From Neoechinorhynchus agilis (Eukaryota; Acanthocephala), in NCBI GenBank assembly GCA_051530055.1, contig JBMGUZ010000025.1, positions 1 through 35,043 on the forward strand: a DNA stretch of 35,043 nucleotides, in the 5' to 3' direction. The number at the start of each line of letters is the position of its first letter. Positions within the stretch are counted from its first letter, which is position 1. A program made the position numbers and the translations under genes. The notes under the pieces are model-generated. The model searched no databases. It saw only the letters and a list, made by a program, of their open reading frames with translations, and was not told where the DNA came from. Positions 8,951-18,591 of this stretch are shown one piece after another.

Positions 8951-10872
8951 TCAGCCGCCATTTATTTTCTTCAGCAATTTTTCAAGCAGTCCCTTGTGCC
9001 GAATATTTAAATGATTCGAACGAACTTGACTTAGGATGTTGACCAAATTGTTATTCCGAATTTCACTCAGCGCTATTTCACGTTCAATCATCGCGCTGAG
9101 TATCCGCTTTAGCATCGCGTGGTTCCGAACTGTGAACTTCTCGTCCAAGATGCTTTTTAAACGATCGCAGAGTTCCTTGATGCTCAAGTTCATTTCAATT
9201 GAAGGCTTTGATTTTCTTTTTGAAATCGATTCATTGAGTGGTTTGTCCTTCAATTGTGACCCTGATTTATTTTCGATCGAAATATTGGACATTTCCGTAG
9301 GTTGCCGATTGTAGATTCCCACCATCTTTTTTCCGATTTTATCGATTATGTCGATTAACGGTTCGTTTTCCCCGTTGCTGGCCATCTTATGGAGAATATT
9401 TATAAGATCGGAATCTTTGATTTCATCCACAGTCATCTCTAATTCTGAAATCTCGGAAAGGACATCGTCCACCAGTTCTAGGCTTTTGGTTGCGTATTGT
9501 GAATCCAATAAAAATTTTAGTAATTTAATCTTCTTGGTTAAACAAGAAGGCGGCATCAATTGTTTGGATTCTGAAATCTGTTGACTGTGAACGTTTTCGA
9601 CATTGTGAAGTCCAGTTTCTATTTCTTCATCGCTATTGATTCTCTTCGGCGATTTTGTTCTCTTGTCCGAAATTGCGTTAGAATCCCGATCACTAGAATC
9701 AGTATTTGATATTTCGGGTTCTACTTCTTTTGGTTTATTCAATTTGGGTTTGGCCGCTGGTCTTTCTTTAGATCGATTTTGATTGAAAGCCTCCTTGACC
9801 TTCATAGCAACTTGGATTAAGAGTTTCTTGAGTGGAGCATTATCCTTGTTGTCGAGCATCTCTCCAAGGACATCTATCAATCCGGATTGACGAATTTCAC
9901 TCAGGCTAACTTCGCCCTTCAGAATTTCATCAACGATGCTCCTTAATAAATCAGAATTCACAATTTTGTGCTCAGAGTTCATAGTCATCAAGATTCTTTG
10001 ACGGAGATGTGTTGAATCTGTCCGCTGAATTTTTGTTTTCTCTTCACCTTGAATGGTTGATGACAGTCTCTTCCTTGAAATTTCGTCTTCAAAACTGGAT
10101 TTAGATTTCGTTTCTATCGGACACTGCTCTTCAATCTCAACATCAAACTTTGAGTGGATACCGGACATCGTATGAGATTTATCATCGGCATTTTTACCTT
10201 TCTCCATGCCGAGCACTACTTTAATTTTTGCTGCTACTTCTTTAATCAAATAATCAAGTTCTCCGTTTTCTTTGTTTTGATTCATTTGGTGGAGAATCTT
10301 TATCAGGCCGGACTTACCAATCTGAGAGATGGTCATTTCTTGTTTGAGAATCTCAGAAAAGACACTGGTTACTAAGCTCTTGTTTGTAACCTTAAACTGT
10401 GAGTCCAATCCAATTTTAACTTTTTTAACTAGCATATTTAATGATTTGGACGTTGCCATTTCATAATGGATTCGTCCTTTATCGCTTGAATCTGTCATCT
10501 CCTTTTTCGCCATTACTTCATCTTTATTTGCCCGTTTTCGAGTTGAGGTCGTACTGACCAATGTCTTCGTCGTTTTCATCCTTGGACAATATTTTTCGCC
10601 GACAATCTTTTTGAATTTGCTCTTTAATTTACTTAGGAACCAACTTGTACTTTTGCAATCTTTGTCTACGGCCATTTCGTCTACCATCTCAAGCATCCCA
10701 AAGTTTAAAATTTCTTCGGCTGTAATCGATCGCGTTAACAATTCTCGCAGGTTTCGTTTGGCCAAAGATTGGTTGATTGTACAAGAATCACCGTCGAGAT
10801 TATTCTCAATTCATCACATATTTGAGCGAGTGATTTATCTCTTAGTACTTGATGTTTCCGCTTGATCGCCAT
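8951..10872 (-). pseudogene. Five-repeat IBD/TND-like protein gene, left copy, frameshifted
   Basis: This is the mirror copy of the intact gene at 26584-28515. From the ATG at 10872 the first 22 or so codons read MAIKRKHQVLRDKSLAQICD, close to the other copy. A one-base deletion near 10805 then shifts the frame. From about 10765 to the TGA at 8951 the frame matches the intact copy for 604 codons, with about nine amino-acid differences and a four-codon deletion (about 10090). With no ATG before a methionine in the first domain, this copy would at best give an N-terminally shortened protein. The long frame has otherwise stayed open, so the disabling change looks recent or could be a sequencing error in a single position. 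Confidence 0.7.
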
Positions 10873-11200
10873 TTTTGATTCGTTCTCTTGCACTTAAAGA
10901 TAATTGCAAGTATGGTTTTAGTTTTACTGCACCGAAATTGAACGACGTCAATTCGACCTCAATTGGCGTCTTTCAAATGTACAAACATCTGAGATATTGT
11001 CAAACGTGAAATGGAAGCTTTATTTTCATTGTTTTGATGAACTAGTAATCAAAATTAGTACTGAAGAAGAGCTGACAAAAATAATAGCAGCCCAGTAAAA
11101 TGATTTATTGTTCGTAGTAAGAATCTTCATTTGTATGGTAGTTATTTGTCTATATCTTGAGTCTGATTATCATTTTACTTCCTTCTTGACGTCCATAAGG
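10873..11200. other. Upstream flank of the helical-repeat gene, left copy
   Basis: No gene is seen. The region is mirrored upstream of 26584 and should hold the promoter or 5' untranslated region, but I see no clear core promoter element. Confidence 0.3.
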
Positions 11201-11209
11201 CTGATATCC

Positions 11210-11460
11210 GAACCGAGAGATCAGGAAAGATTAGGGAGAATGCGAGATTAAACGTTAAGCTTAATGCTGGAAAGTGTGAGCTCACTGCGGCCCAGGACCT
11301 GGTCTAGGAATTGTCTAAGAGATTGAGACGAATCACTGGCGATCCGAGATCAGGAGCATTCCTCCTACAAAAATCTGCTCTGAAAACGAGAGGGAATGCT
11401 TCATCCGTCCTTTCGACCGTTACACCAAAACGGCATCTCAGGGATCCAGAGCGATTGTGT
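11210..11460 (+). mobile_element. Short retroelement-like coding relic
   Basis: This patch is GC-richer than its neighbours. It reads KLNAGKCELTAAQDLV, then LRRITGDPRSGAFLLQKSA and RGNASSVLSTV. It resembles a C-terminal segment of repeated invertebrate retroelement proteins that I remember only by motif (GDPRS-FLLQR-RGNAASVLGT), so the family is not resolved. It is broken and mirrored at about 26020-26260. Confidence 0.35.
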
Positions 11461-12165
11461 GAATGATTTGATGTCTCAAAAAAATGAGTATGTTTAACAA
11501 AATGTTATCGATACAGAAATCGCTTCTCAATTAACAATTAAATGTTGTCTATGGACTAATTTTAAGATTTTTTCGCTAAGCAAAAAAGGATAAAAATGTC
11601 AAAAAATCAGCATTAATACAAAGTAGCCTTTATCCTGCGAATCAGAAATGCTTTAATGATTTCAATGTAAGTTTTCATTCTTTTACTATTGAGAGACATC
11701 TTCACCAAACTCAGCCATCTTTATTTTCACGATCTCAACATTTCCTCTTACTGATTCGAATCTTCAAATCCAAGTATTTAAGCACAATGGAAAACGTACC
11801 GCCATAATCGTTCAATGGTCAAATGAACCACAATCCTGAAGTGGACTCGTACTCATCGATTCGATGAAAAGCCACGTTCAATACAACGTTCAATCATTTC
11901 ATCTTCAACCGAATCAGCAGTCATTTCTTTTACTCGAGAACAGAATCAAGCAATGAACCTTGCAAAACCACGAGAAAAACATTCGGACTACGCATGATCA
12001 GCACCAAGCAATACAACATACAGTGAAGTCGCCGATGAACTTGTTGGAATCTACTTCGATCATGAAAATCAGGGGATTTTCCATGGTGTGGTTTTGAGAA
12101 TAGCTTAAAAGGTGGCAGATTATAAGAATATAAGAAGATACGTCTATGATGCCATAAATGTTTAA
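11461..12165. other. No gene assigned
   Basis: The region is AT-rich with short frames on both strands. A plus-strand run near 12025-12110 (YSEVADELVGIYFDHENQGI) looks protein-like and may be an upstream exon of the frame at 12166, but I cannot support it further. It is mirrored at about 25290-26010. Confidence 0.3.
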
Positions 12166-12393
12166 ATGGCACTCAATGTAATCACAAAACAGCGAAGGGA
12201 AATTCATTCGTTAGATTTATATCAAATGCCGGAACATAAATGTCCTTTACTAATGGAGGATTTGAGTTGTATAAGAACGAGAATTGAGGCAAAAAGTAAA
12301 AGAATTGAAGAAAATGATCACAAGGCTTTGAATGATAGAGATTTAAAAAATAAAATATTGAAAGCTTTAACGTTACTATTTTCAAAAATATAA
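12166..12393 (+). CDS. Unknown 75-residue open frame
   Basis: ATG to TAA, 75 codons, charged and probably helical. It begins MALNVITKQRREIHSLDL and has three Cys in the middle (EHKCPLLMEDLSC). It is kept open in the mirror copy at 25064-25291, with a few substitutions. I do not recognise it. It lies just before the SLC22-like frame on the same strand and could be its upstream part, but cation transporters of that family do not show this sequence. Confidence 0.25.
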   Translation: MALNVITKQRREIHSLDLYQMPEHKCPLLMEDLSCIRTRIEAKSKRIEENDHKALNDRDLKNKILKALTLLFSKI

Positions 12394-12428
12394 GTAGAAT
12401 AGAAATTTTTAAATTAATTTGATGGCCG

Positions 12429-13088
12429 ATGAGCGACGCGATTTCAATTAATGCAGATGGGAAGTTTGAGAATTATTATTCACTGTCAAATAAAACAATT
12501 CCCTGTCCTAACGGCTACATCCACCCGCTTACCGACGACAGATCGCTGGTATTCACTTTTGATCTATATTGCGATCGGAAATTCTTAAAGGATATTCCAC
12601 AGCCAGCCTTTTTCATAGGATCAGTAATTGGGGCAGCCGTTTTGTCAATGTTTGGCGACAACTTTGGTAAGAATCCAATTGCTCTTCTCGGGACTTGGAT
12701 CAATATCATATTCGGAATCGGCTGTGCACTTTCAAACACCATCTAAATCGGATGCACCCGTTCAGTTAAAATCATTATATCTTGTTTATTGATCGGAATC
12801 ATCTTGATATTTTTTATAGTATTCCGTTTTTTTATTTGGAATTTGCTGGCAGATTGGTGAACTTTCTTGTTACATTCTCAGGATTGAAGTTTTTGCGGCA
12901 GAATACCGAGGCACCCGTGTATAATGGCTAATTTCATTTGGGGTATAGGAATGTTGATGTTGGATTTAGTCGCTTATTTTGTTAGAGGATGGCGGAATCT
13001 TTATTTGGCAGTTTATGTTCCAGTCGCAATCACTGTACTCTATTATTGGATTATGAGAGAAAGTTTATTTTGGCTTGCAGTTCATTAA
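12429..13088 (+). pseudogene. SLC22/organic cation transporter-like, left copy, broken
   Basis: Residues 24-70 of the first frame read CPNGYIHPL, then LVFTFDLYCDRKFLKDIPQP and FFIGSVIGAAV. In SLC22 carriers the large outer loop ends in a C-G-W/Y-Y motif, then WDLVCDRKWL, then a membrane helix with GxxxGxxxxGxLSDRFGRKP; here the last is MFGDNFGKNPIALLG. The first frame stops at 12746. Further on, FFIVFRFF and, near 12928-13070, ANFIWGIGMLMLDLVAYFVR with GWRNLYLAVYVPVAI match the later RDWRxLQ region of the same family. Stops and frame changes separate these pieces, and the same ones appear in the other copies, so decay preceded duplication unless unrecognised introns explain them. A plasma-membrane solute carrier would be about 550 residues; this is about a third of it. 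Confidence 0.65.
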
Positions 13089-13313
13089 CGACAAGCTGAT
13101 GTAAATAAAATATAAACCGAAGCATACAAAATGAATTCAACCAAACAACAAGAGTGCCATTCGCCGTGCTCGTTTGGCCCAGGAACGATGGGTACAAGGT
13201 CGAGTACTTCAAACCGATTTTTTGCTTAGAGGATGAATTCGGCAGATAATACCAGTTCGAAATTTGATTAAGTCGAAGGATATCAATAAGAAACCAACAG
13301 ACTTTACAAAGGA

Positions 13314-13580
13314 TTGTTAAAGCTACGATTTTATATCATTGAAGTTAGGGTTGTAAGCCAAAGACAAAGAACGACTATTAGCGATGTTGAAGAAACCGCT
13401 AGGAACTCACGACCTCGACAGGCGGCGAGCTGGGATGTTGAGCTTTGCAATAAAAAACTTGATGAAGTCAGAAAATCCCGCACGTATTCGGTACAAGAAT
13501 CGCGCAAGAGACTGTTAGGAAATAGAGAAATATCAGAAGATTTGGTTCGATGGCGCTATTGTTCCATAGCAATCAAGTGA
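13314..13580 (+). CDS. Unknown 88-residue open frame (left copy)
   Basis: The frame has a TTG-like start and no good ATG, so it is probably an exon or a remnant. It is strongly basic and Ser-rich, with RQRTTISDVEETARNSR and ESRKRLLGNREISEDLVRWR. The mirror copy at 18165-18431 differs by one or two residues. Its 3' third lies inside the 170-bp tandem repeat. No family is recognised. Confidence 0.25.
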   Translation: MLKLRFYIIEVRVVSQRQRTTISDVEETARNSRPRQAASWDVELCNKKLDEVRKSRTYSVQESRKRLLGNREISEDLVRWRYCSIAIK

Positions 13581-13725
13581 GCAGGAATCAAGAAAAAGCC
13601 AACTAGTGAATTGAAATCTAAAGTAAATTCCATTGAGTTGGAAAATCCAAAACGTATTCGGTACAGGAATCACGCAAGAGACTGTTAGGAAATAGAGAAA
13701 TATCAGAAGATTTGGTTCGATGGCG
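13483..13725 (+). repeat. 170-bp tandem repeat, about 1.4 copies
   Basis: The motif cgtattcggtaca recurs exactly 170 bases apart (13483 and 13653), followed each time by the same gcaagagactgttagg stretch. The mirror arm holds about 2.4 copies (17851-18262), so the copy number changed after duplication. Confidence 0.9.
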
Positions 13726-13752
13726 TTAAAAAACTAACAATTTCAACTTATA

Positions 13753-14409
13753 ATGGAGAGTCCTGAAGCCTTTATTGATGCCTTTATTGACAAATTGGTG
13801 GAAACAAGGCAAACTGAAATTAGTGTCGCGAATCTCACTCCTTCGGACGTTGATCCTTCAACAATGCTCCTCGATATGTACAAACTCAGTTTAACTCACC
13901 GATTTCTAAGTTTATTGTCGGACGAAAACAACACAAAATTCATTCTGGCTTTGAATAAAAAAATCATGAGATGTAGGTTTTAACCATCACGCAATGAGGA
14001 TTGCAAATATATTCATGGATGTAAATACTTTTTAACAACTCTCAAAGGAAGCTCTACAAAAGGCCGAAAATGTGCATTTGACCACGATCTCAAGTCGGAA
14101 CACAATCTCCAGGCAGCAAAGTTCCATGGTGCCGATAAAGTAAAAATCCGAACCCTCAAAAAGATCTTATTTATAACGGATTTCGAGACTGGTCGTATGC
14201 TTAGATTGTGTGACGGTTTTGTGATGGATAAAGAGTGCCAGAAGGTTCATGCTTGTTTTTATTTTGTGGCAAGCAATAGTTGCCGATTCGGCCCGAACTG
14301 CCATAGTCGCGGTCGTCCACCCGAACAGCGGCCTATATTCGGCGAGGCCCTTCTACAAAATGCGTCCTTTTTAAGACAAAAAGAGAAGATGGAACTGGTC
14401 AGGAGGTGA
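13753..14409 (+). pseudogene. CCCH zinc-finger protein, PARP12/ZAP-type, left copy
   Basis: One frame runs from ATG 13753 to 14409, interrupted only by a TAA at 13981. After about 76 helical residues come cysteine-rich units: NEDCKYIHGCKYFL, then GRKCAFDHDLKSEHN, then LRLCDGFVMDKECQKVHACF, then NSCRFGPNCHSRG. The C-x-H spacing and the HDLxSEHN motif match the N-terminal CCCH fingers of PARP12 and ZC3HAV1 (ZAP), which bind CpG-rich or foreign RNA in the cytoplasm. The TAA falls where that family often has CxFY before the next cysteine. Both copies share it, so it predates the duplication or lies at an unseen intron. The last codons differ between arms because the block edge lies at 14329. No PARP catalytic domain is present. 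Confidence 0.6.
14309..14365 (+). repeat. 57-bp direct repeat (copy 2)
   Basis: This matches 2336-2392 with one mismatch. It spans the end of block B and the first bases of block A, as if a B-to-A junction existed here and was cut. Confidence 0.85.
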
Positions 14410-14683
14410 CAACGACAATGCATGTAGATGAGAAACAAAACGAATAATATAATTATGTGATATAAATTAACTGCCTCTACGATCGCTAAAAATATGGTCA
14501 TGTTCACGACGAAATTGCTCAAATGAATTTCAGCTGGTGCAGTACAACGATTCAATGCTGCCAGCGTGATGGCGACGGTCGAGGAAGGACAAAAGCTGGA
14601 ATTTGGTGGGAGGTGGTGAATGTAAAGAAAAGTAATTTCGAGAATAGTTTTGTTTACTCAAAAAAAAATATGCGTTTAAAAAA
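14366..14683. other. Unique spacer between block B and inverted block A
   Basis: No gene is seen. Two A-runs (14660-14668 and 14678-14686) lie next to the edge of inverted block A and could reflect retroelement tails or a joining site. Confidence 0.35.
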
Positions 14684-14752
14684 AAATTGCGACTATGCTT
14701 TATTTTAGAAAAAATTATGAAACTATCACGCCTATCGATTACTGTATTACGT

Positions 14753-15244
14753 TCAATTTCCACTCTCGGTCGACCGTCCTTGTCTATTGCGTCTTCTACT
14801 GTGGTGCTTTTTTCGTCTTGGTTGCTCGTCATTAATTTCATTGAAGCGATTTGCGCTCCGATCGCAGTAGTCATTAATGTATTTTGTAATAATATCGGCA
14901 TTTTTATTGCCTTCCGCCGTACCGAGTATTCGAGAATTGTGAGCAACTTCAAGGAGATAATGCATGCAAAGTTCCTCCTTTTTCAAAAGATCGACGAATA
15001 CACCCTTATAAAACTGCAAACAAAGTCCAATGAGACTGGAATTCACGAACCCATTGAAGACTCTTGGCTCAAAATTGTTTTGTTGATTCGCTTGGATTTT
15101 GTAATTAAATTGTGGCATCGCTTGAAATGAATATTGTTGATCACAAGGATGGAAGTATGATCTCGGATGAGTAAGGACCTCCAGCATCGTAACGTTTGTC
15201 ATTGAAGGCGGATATAGCACCAAATAAGGATCACAAAAATGCAT
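14753..15244 (-). CDS. Unknown 163-residue protein (block A, right copy)
   Basis: This open frame is the mirror of the 171-residue one at 3960-4475 and has the same sequence except for one missing GRSTESGK unit near the C-terminus. No family is recognised. The basic PRRKKHHSRRRNRQ stretch is retained. Confidence 0.4.
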   Translation of the reverse strand: MHFCDPYLVLYPPSMTNVTMLEVLTHPRSYFHPCDQQYSFQAMPQFNYKIQANQQNNFEPRVFNGFVNSSLIGLCLQFYKGVFVDLLKKEELCMHYLLEVAHNSRILGTAEGNKNADIITKYINDYCDRSANRFNEINDEQPRRKKHHSRRRNRQGRSTESGN

Positions 15245-16069
15245 CGGCGAGAGATTGTGAGTCTAAGAACCCATCAATCGGGAAAATTGGCGGAACATAA
15301 ACAAATAATTAGAGCGTAACATTGAAATGTTTTGTAAACAACTCGATTTGCTTTCCGGCAAATCACGGTATTTATCAGCAAACGTCCGTATTCGAGTGAA
15401 CCCAAAGAATTAGTTGGCCTTTCTAAAGCGCTGTTTTAATTAAAAAAGCAAAAGATATGTGCAGGGGATTGGCTTCAGTATTTTTCACGAGAAATAAAGT
15501 TAATTCCAAATCCCAGTAGTCTACGAGATTTCTAACTAGCAAATTCTATAACCGATTTAAATCGGATTTTATCAAAACTTAAACTTTGGTCACTACGTTG
15601 CGTCCTAACGAATTGGATTTTAGACGTCTAACGTTGCTAATAAAATTTATAATTGCAATAGCTTGAATACTTAGTTACGAAAATTGACATTGAACTGAAT
15701 CCTGCGAGATCACTCTACGCCTGTTACATCTTCTAGGAAGCTCTATTTTTGACTCAAATGTGGAAAAAGAGATTGCCAATCTTCAACTGCAAGTTTCGGT
15801 GCTGTGTGAACGAATTGATGAATTATCCTAACACGAGGCTCAAGATTTATTCGAAGGAAGACATTGGATGATTAACCGACATAATTTATGTGTAGGAATA
15901 ATTATAATTCGATAGTAATAAAGTTATATCATCGCTGTCCATTTAAGCGCTTGTTTCCAGGAGTAAGGGAGTTTGCCCAGAGCCTCTAGGAAAGTGATAA
16001 TGTACTTTAATCATTATTCGGGGGTATTCCTCTAGAGTAAAAAACTAGGCCCGAGATTGCTCAAGAGTT
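15245..16069. other. No gene seen; mirror of the block A spacer
   Basis: Reverse complement of 3151-3959 with a few substitutions. No frame is supported. Confidence 0.5.
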
Positions 16070-16990
16070 CCAAATGCTTCTGGTATCATGAGAGCAGAGT
16101 CCAAGTTTAAAAGATCTTCTGCATTTAAGCTTAGCGACACTTAAGTTTTTTGAATTTGCGGAGGTCGTAGGGTGTTTCCCAAGATTGTGATCTTATTAGA
16201 AACTGACGACGAGGTCAGATTAAAAAATTGTTTATAAAATTCGCGAACACGTTGTTTATCAAAAACCGACTAAGATTTTAAAATAAATTTCGTCTTTAAA
16301 GGGTCTGAAGGAGAATAGAATTAAGACATGACAGTAAATCTGAGAGTTTCCTTACAGCGGCTAGGTAGTTCGCTTCCTTGATCACCGCATTGAAATCGTC
16401 TGCATATAGGGTTAATTCATTGCAGACTCGGCAGTTCTTAAGCAGAAATTGGGAAGCAAATTAGAAGAGGATGAGTGAGAGAGGGGACCCTTGCGGAACT
16501 CCTTTAGTTTGATGATAAATCTTGAGAGATGTGTCATCTTGATAAAAAAATTGCTTAGACTGAAAATAACAAAGGATCTTTATTATAAAAGCGATATCAA
16601 TGCTATCAAAAGCCTTAGAGATATCGAAGGAAATTAAAATGTTCATTGACTCCTGATTCGAATTAAAATTGGTGATAATTTCAGACAAAGCCGTCTGAAC
16701 GGATTTATGGGGTAAAAAACCGTGGCATCCGTGGTCGATGCAATTAGTGCCCGTTCGTAGATTGAAACCAGTGAGTTCTGAATGGATATTGGACGAACAT
16801 CTCCACCGGCTACGCATTTTGTAGAAAATGACAACGATTTCAAATTGTTTTCTAGGCTAAAGTCCTTAGAACAGTTCAAATGATCCGAGTGAGCACAATC
16901 TCGTGTTTTTTTGTTAAATTCTCTGACGCATCGGAGACTCCGAGAAGGTCACAGCGACCAGTTCATCATAACCTTAATGCACCACGTTAC
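16070..16990 (-). mobile_element. LINE fragment 2, mirror copy with extra 5' sequence
   Basis: On the minus strand it carries the same motifs as 2379-3150: DVRPISIQNSLVSIYERAL near 16740-16800, ISFDISKAFDSID near 16600-16640 and TKGVPQGSPLSLILF near 16461-16506. Upstream of the left copy's breakpoint it continues with MNCSKDFSLENNLKSLSFST up to 16879 and further degraded sequence to about 16990. It is dead, sharing the same frameshift and stops. Confidence 0.8.
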
Positions 16991-17092
16991 ATATGCGATC
17001 TTTGAGGAAATTTTCTCATGCGATTAAGAAAAGGAAGGCAACAGAGAATAAAAATGTTTCACCTTTCACTAAAACAAATTGGTTTTTTACTT

Positions 17093-17821
17093 CTAATTGT
17101 TCATGCCGGTTATGCTCCAAAAAAGAAGAAGTTTACAAACCGTCTGGACTTGAATTGGTGAATTTAGCGGTTCGGGTGGACGACCGCGACTATGCCAGTA
17201 AAGAAGAAGTTTACAAACCTTCTGGACTTGAATTGGTGAATTTAGCTGTTCGGGTGGACGACCGCGACTATGGCAGTTCGGGCCGAATCGGCAACTATTG
17301 CTTGCCACAAAATAAAAGCAAGTATGAACCTTCTGGCACTCTTTATCCATCACAAAACCGTCACACAATCTAAGCATACGACCAGTCTCGAAATCCGTTA
17401 TAAATAAGATCTTTTTGAGGGTTCGGATTTTTACTTTATCGGCACCATGGAACTTTGCTGCCTGGAGATTGTGTTCCGACTTGAGATCGTGGTCAAATGC
17501 ACATTTTCGGCCTTTTGTAGAGCTTCCTTTGAGAGTTGTTAAAAAGTATTTACATCCATGAATATATTTGCAATCCTCATTGCGTGATGGTTAAAACCTA
17601 CATCTCATGATTTTTGTATTCAAAGCCAGAATGAATTTTGTGTTGTTTTCGTCCGACAATAAACTTAGAAATCGGTGAGTTAAACTGAGTTTGTACATAT
17701 CGAGGAGCATTGTTGAAGGATCAACGTCCGTAGGAGTGAGATTCGCGACACTAATTTTAGTTTGCTTTGTTTCCACCAATTTGTCAATAAAGGCATCATT
17801 AAAGGCTTCAGGACTCTCCAT
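17093..17821 (-). pseudogene. CCCH zinc-finger protein, PARP12/ZAP-type, right copy
   Basis: Mirror of 13753-14409 on the minus strand, from ATG 17821. The same TAA interrupts the frame after residue 76. The cysteine units CKYIHGCKYF, KCAFDHDLKSEHN and CQKVHTCFYF are retained. After SCRFGPNCHSRGRPPEQ the frame enters a 78-bp tandem duplication encoding HSRGRPPEPLNSPIQVQ-type repeats and ends at 17093. This end differs entirely from the left copy. Confidence 0.6.
17122..17277. repeat. 78-bp tandem duplication in the zinc-finger 3' end
   Basis: The sequence aaagaagaagtttacaaacc begins at 17122 and again at 17200. The two 78-bp units differ by a few substitutions. The unit is 26 codons, so it keeps frame on both strands. 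It is absent from the left arm. Confidence 0.9.
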
Positions 17822-17850
17822 TATAAGTTGAAATTGTTAGTTTTTTCAAC

Positions 17851-18262
17851 GCCATCGAACCAAATCTTCTGATATTTCTCTATTTCCTAACAGTCTCTTG
17901 CGTGATTCCTGTACCGAATACGTTTTGGATTTTCCAACTCAATGGAATTTACTTTAGATTTCAATTCACTAGTTGGCTTTTTCTTGATTCCTGCTCACTT
18001 GATTGCTATGGAACAATAGCGCCATCGAACCAAATCTTCTGATATTTCTCTATTTCCTAACAGTCTCTTGCGTGATTCCTGTACCGAATACGTTTTGGAT
18101 TTTCCAACTCAATGGAATTTACTTTAGATTTCAATTCACTAGTTGGCTTTTTCTTGATTCCTGCTCACTTGATTGCTATGGAACAATAGCGCCATCGAAC
18201 CAAATCTTCTGATATTTCTCTATTTCCTAACAGTCTCTTGCGCGATTCTTGTACCGAATACG
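17851..18262. repeat. 170-bp tandem repeat, about 2.4 copies
   Basis: The start gccatcgaaccaaatcttct occurs at 17851, 18021 and 18191, exactly 170 bases apart. The first two units look nearly identical; the third is partial and diverges after 18262. The end of this unit was also copied to 19436-19470. Confidence 0.95.
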
Positions 18263-18431
18263 TGCGGGATTTTCTGACTTCATCAAGTTTTTTATTGCAA
18301 AGCTCAACATCCCAGCTCGCCGCCGGTGGAGGTCGTGAGTTCCTAGCGGTTTCTTCAACATCGCTAATAGTCGTTCTTTGTCTTTGGCTTACAACCCTAA
18401 CTTCAATGATATAAAATCGTAGCTTTAACAA
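18165..18431 (-). CDS. Unknown 88-residue open frame (right copy)
   Basis: Mirror of 13314-13580, with RPPPAAS in place of RPRQAAS. It is basic, Ser-rich and without a known family. Its 3' end runs into the 170-bp tandem repeat. Confidence 0.25.
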   Translation of the reverse strand: MLKLRFYIIEVRVVSQRQRTTISDVEETARNSRPPPAASWDVELCNKKLDEVRKSRTYSVQESRKRLLGNREISEDLVRWRYCSIAIK

Positions 18432-18591
18432 TCCTTTGTAAAGTCTGTTGGTTTCTTATTGATATCCTTCGACTTAATCAAATTTCGAACTGGTATTATC
18501 TGCCGAATTCATCCTCTAAGCAAAAAATCGGTTTGAAGTACTCGACCTTGTACCCATCGTTCCTGGGCCAAACGAGCACGGCGAATGGCAC

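Larger units (their letters stand above)
7942..14329. repeat. Inverted repeat B, left arm
   Basis: This arm of about 6.4 kb is repeated in inverted orientation over 17245-29674, where it is interrupted by the virus-derived insert and a duplication. By eye the arms differ by roughly one to two percent plus several indels (12 bp in the helical-repeat gene, a segment of about 195 bp near 29311-29505, and different copy numbers of 170-bp and 78-bp repeats). Confidence 0.9.
14684..16826. repeat. Inverted repeat A, right arm
   Basis: This is the reverse complement of 2378-4544. It lies between the two arms of block B, so the order is A, unique, B, inverted A, inverted B. Beyond 16826 it continues into LINE sequence that the left arm lacks, so this arm keeps the more original junction. 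Confidence 0.9.

Noticed and set aside
11093-11177. Short inverted repeat agtaaaatgat ... atcattttact about 85 bp long
   Set aside because: Only 11 bp of perfect arms with no internal complementarity; likely chance in AT-rich DNA.
16993-17373. A 126-codon plus-strand frame with repeated VYKPSGLELVNLAVRV
   Set aside because: It is antisense to the CCCH zinc-finger frame and is open because the 78-bp tandem unit lacks stops on both strands.
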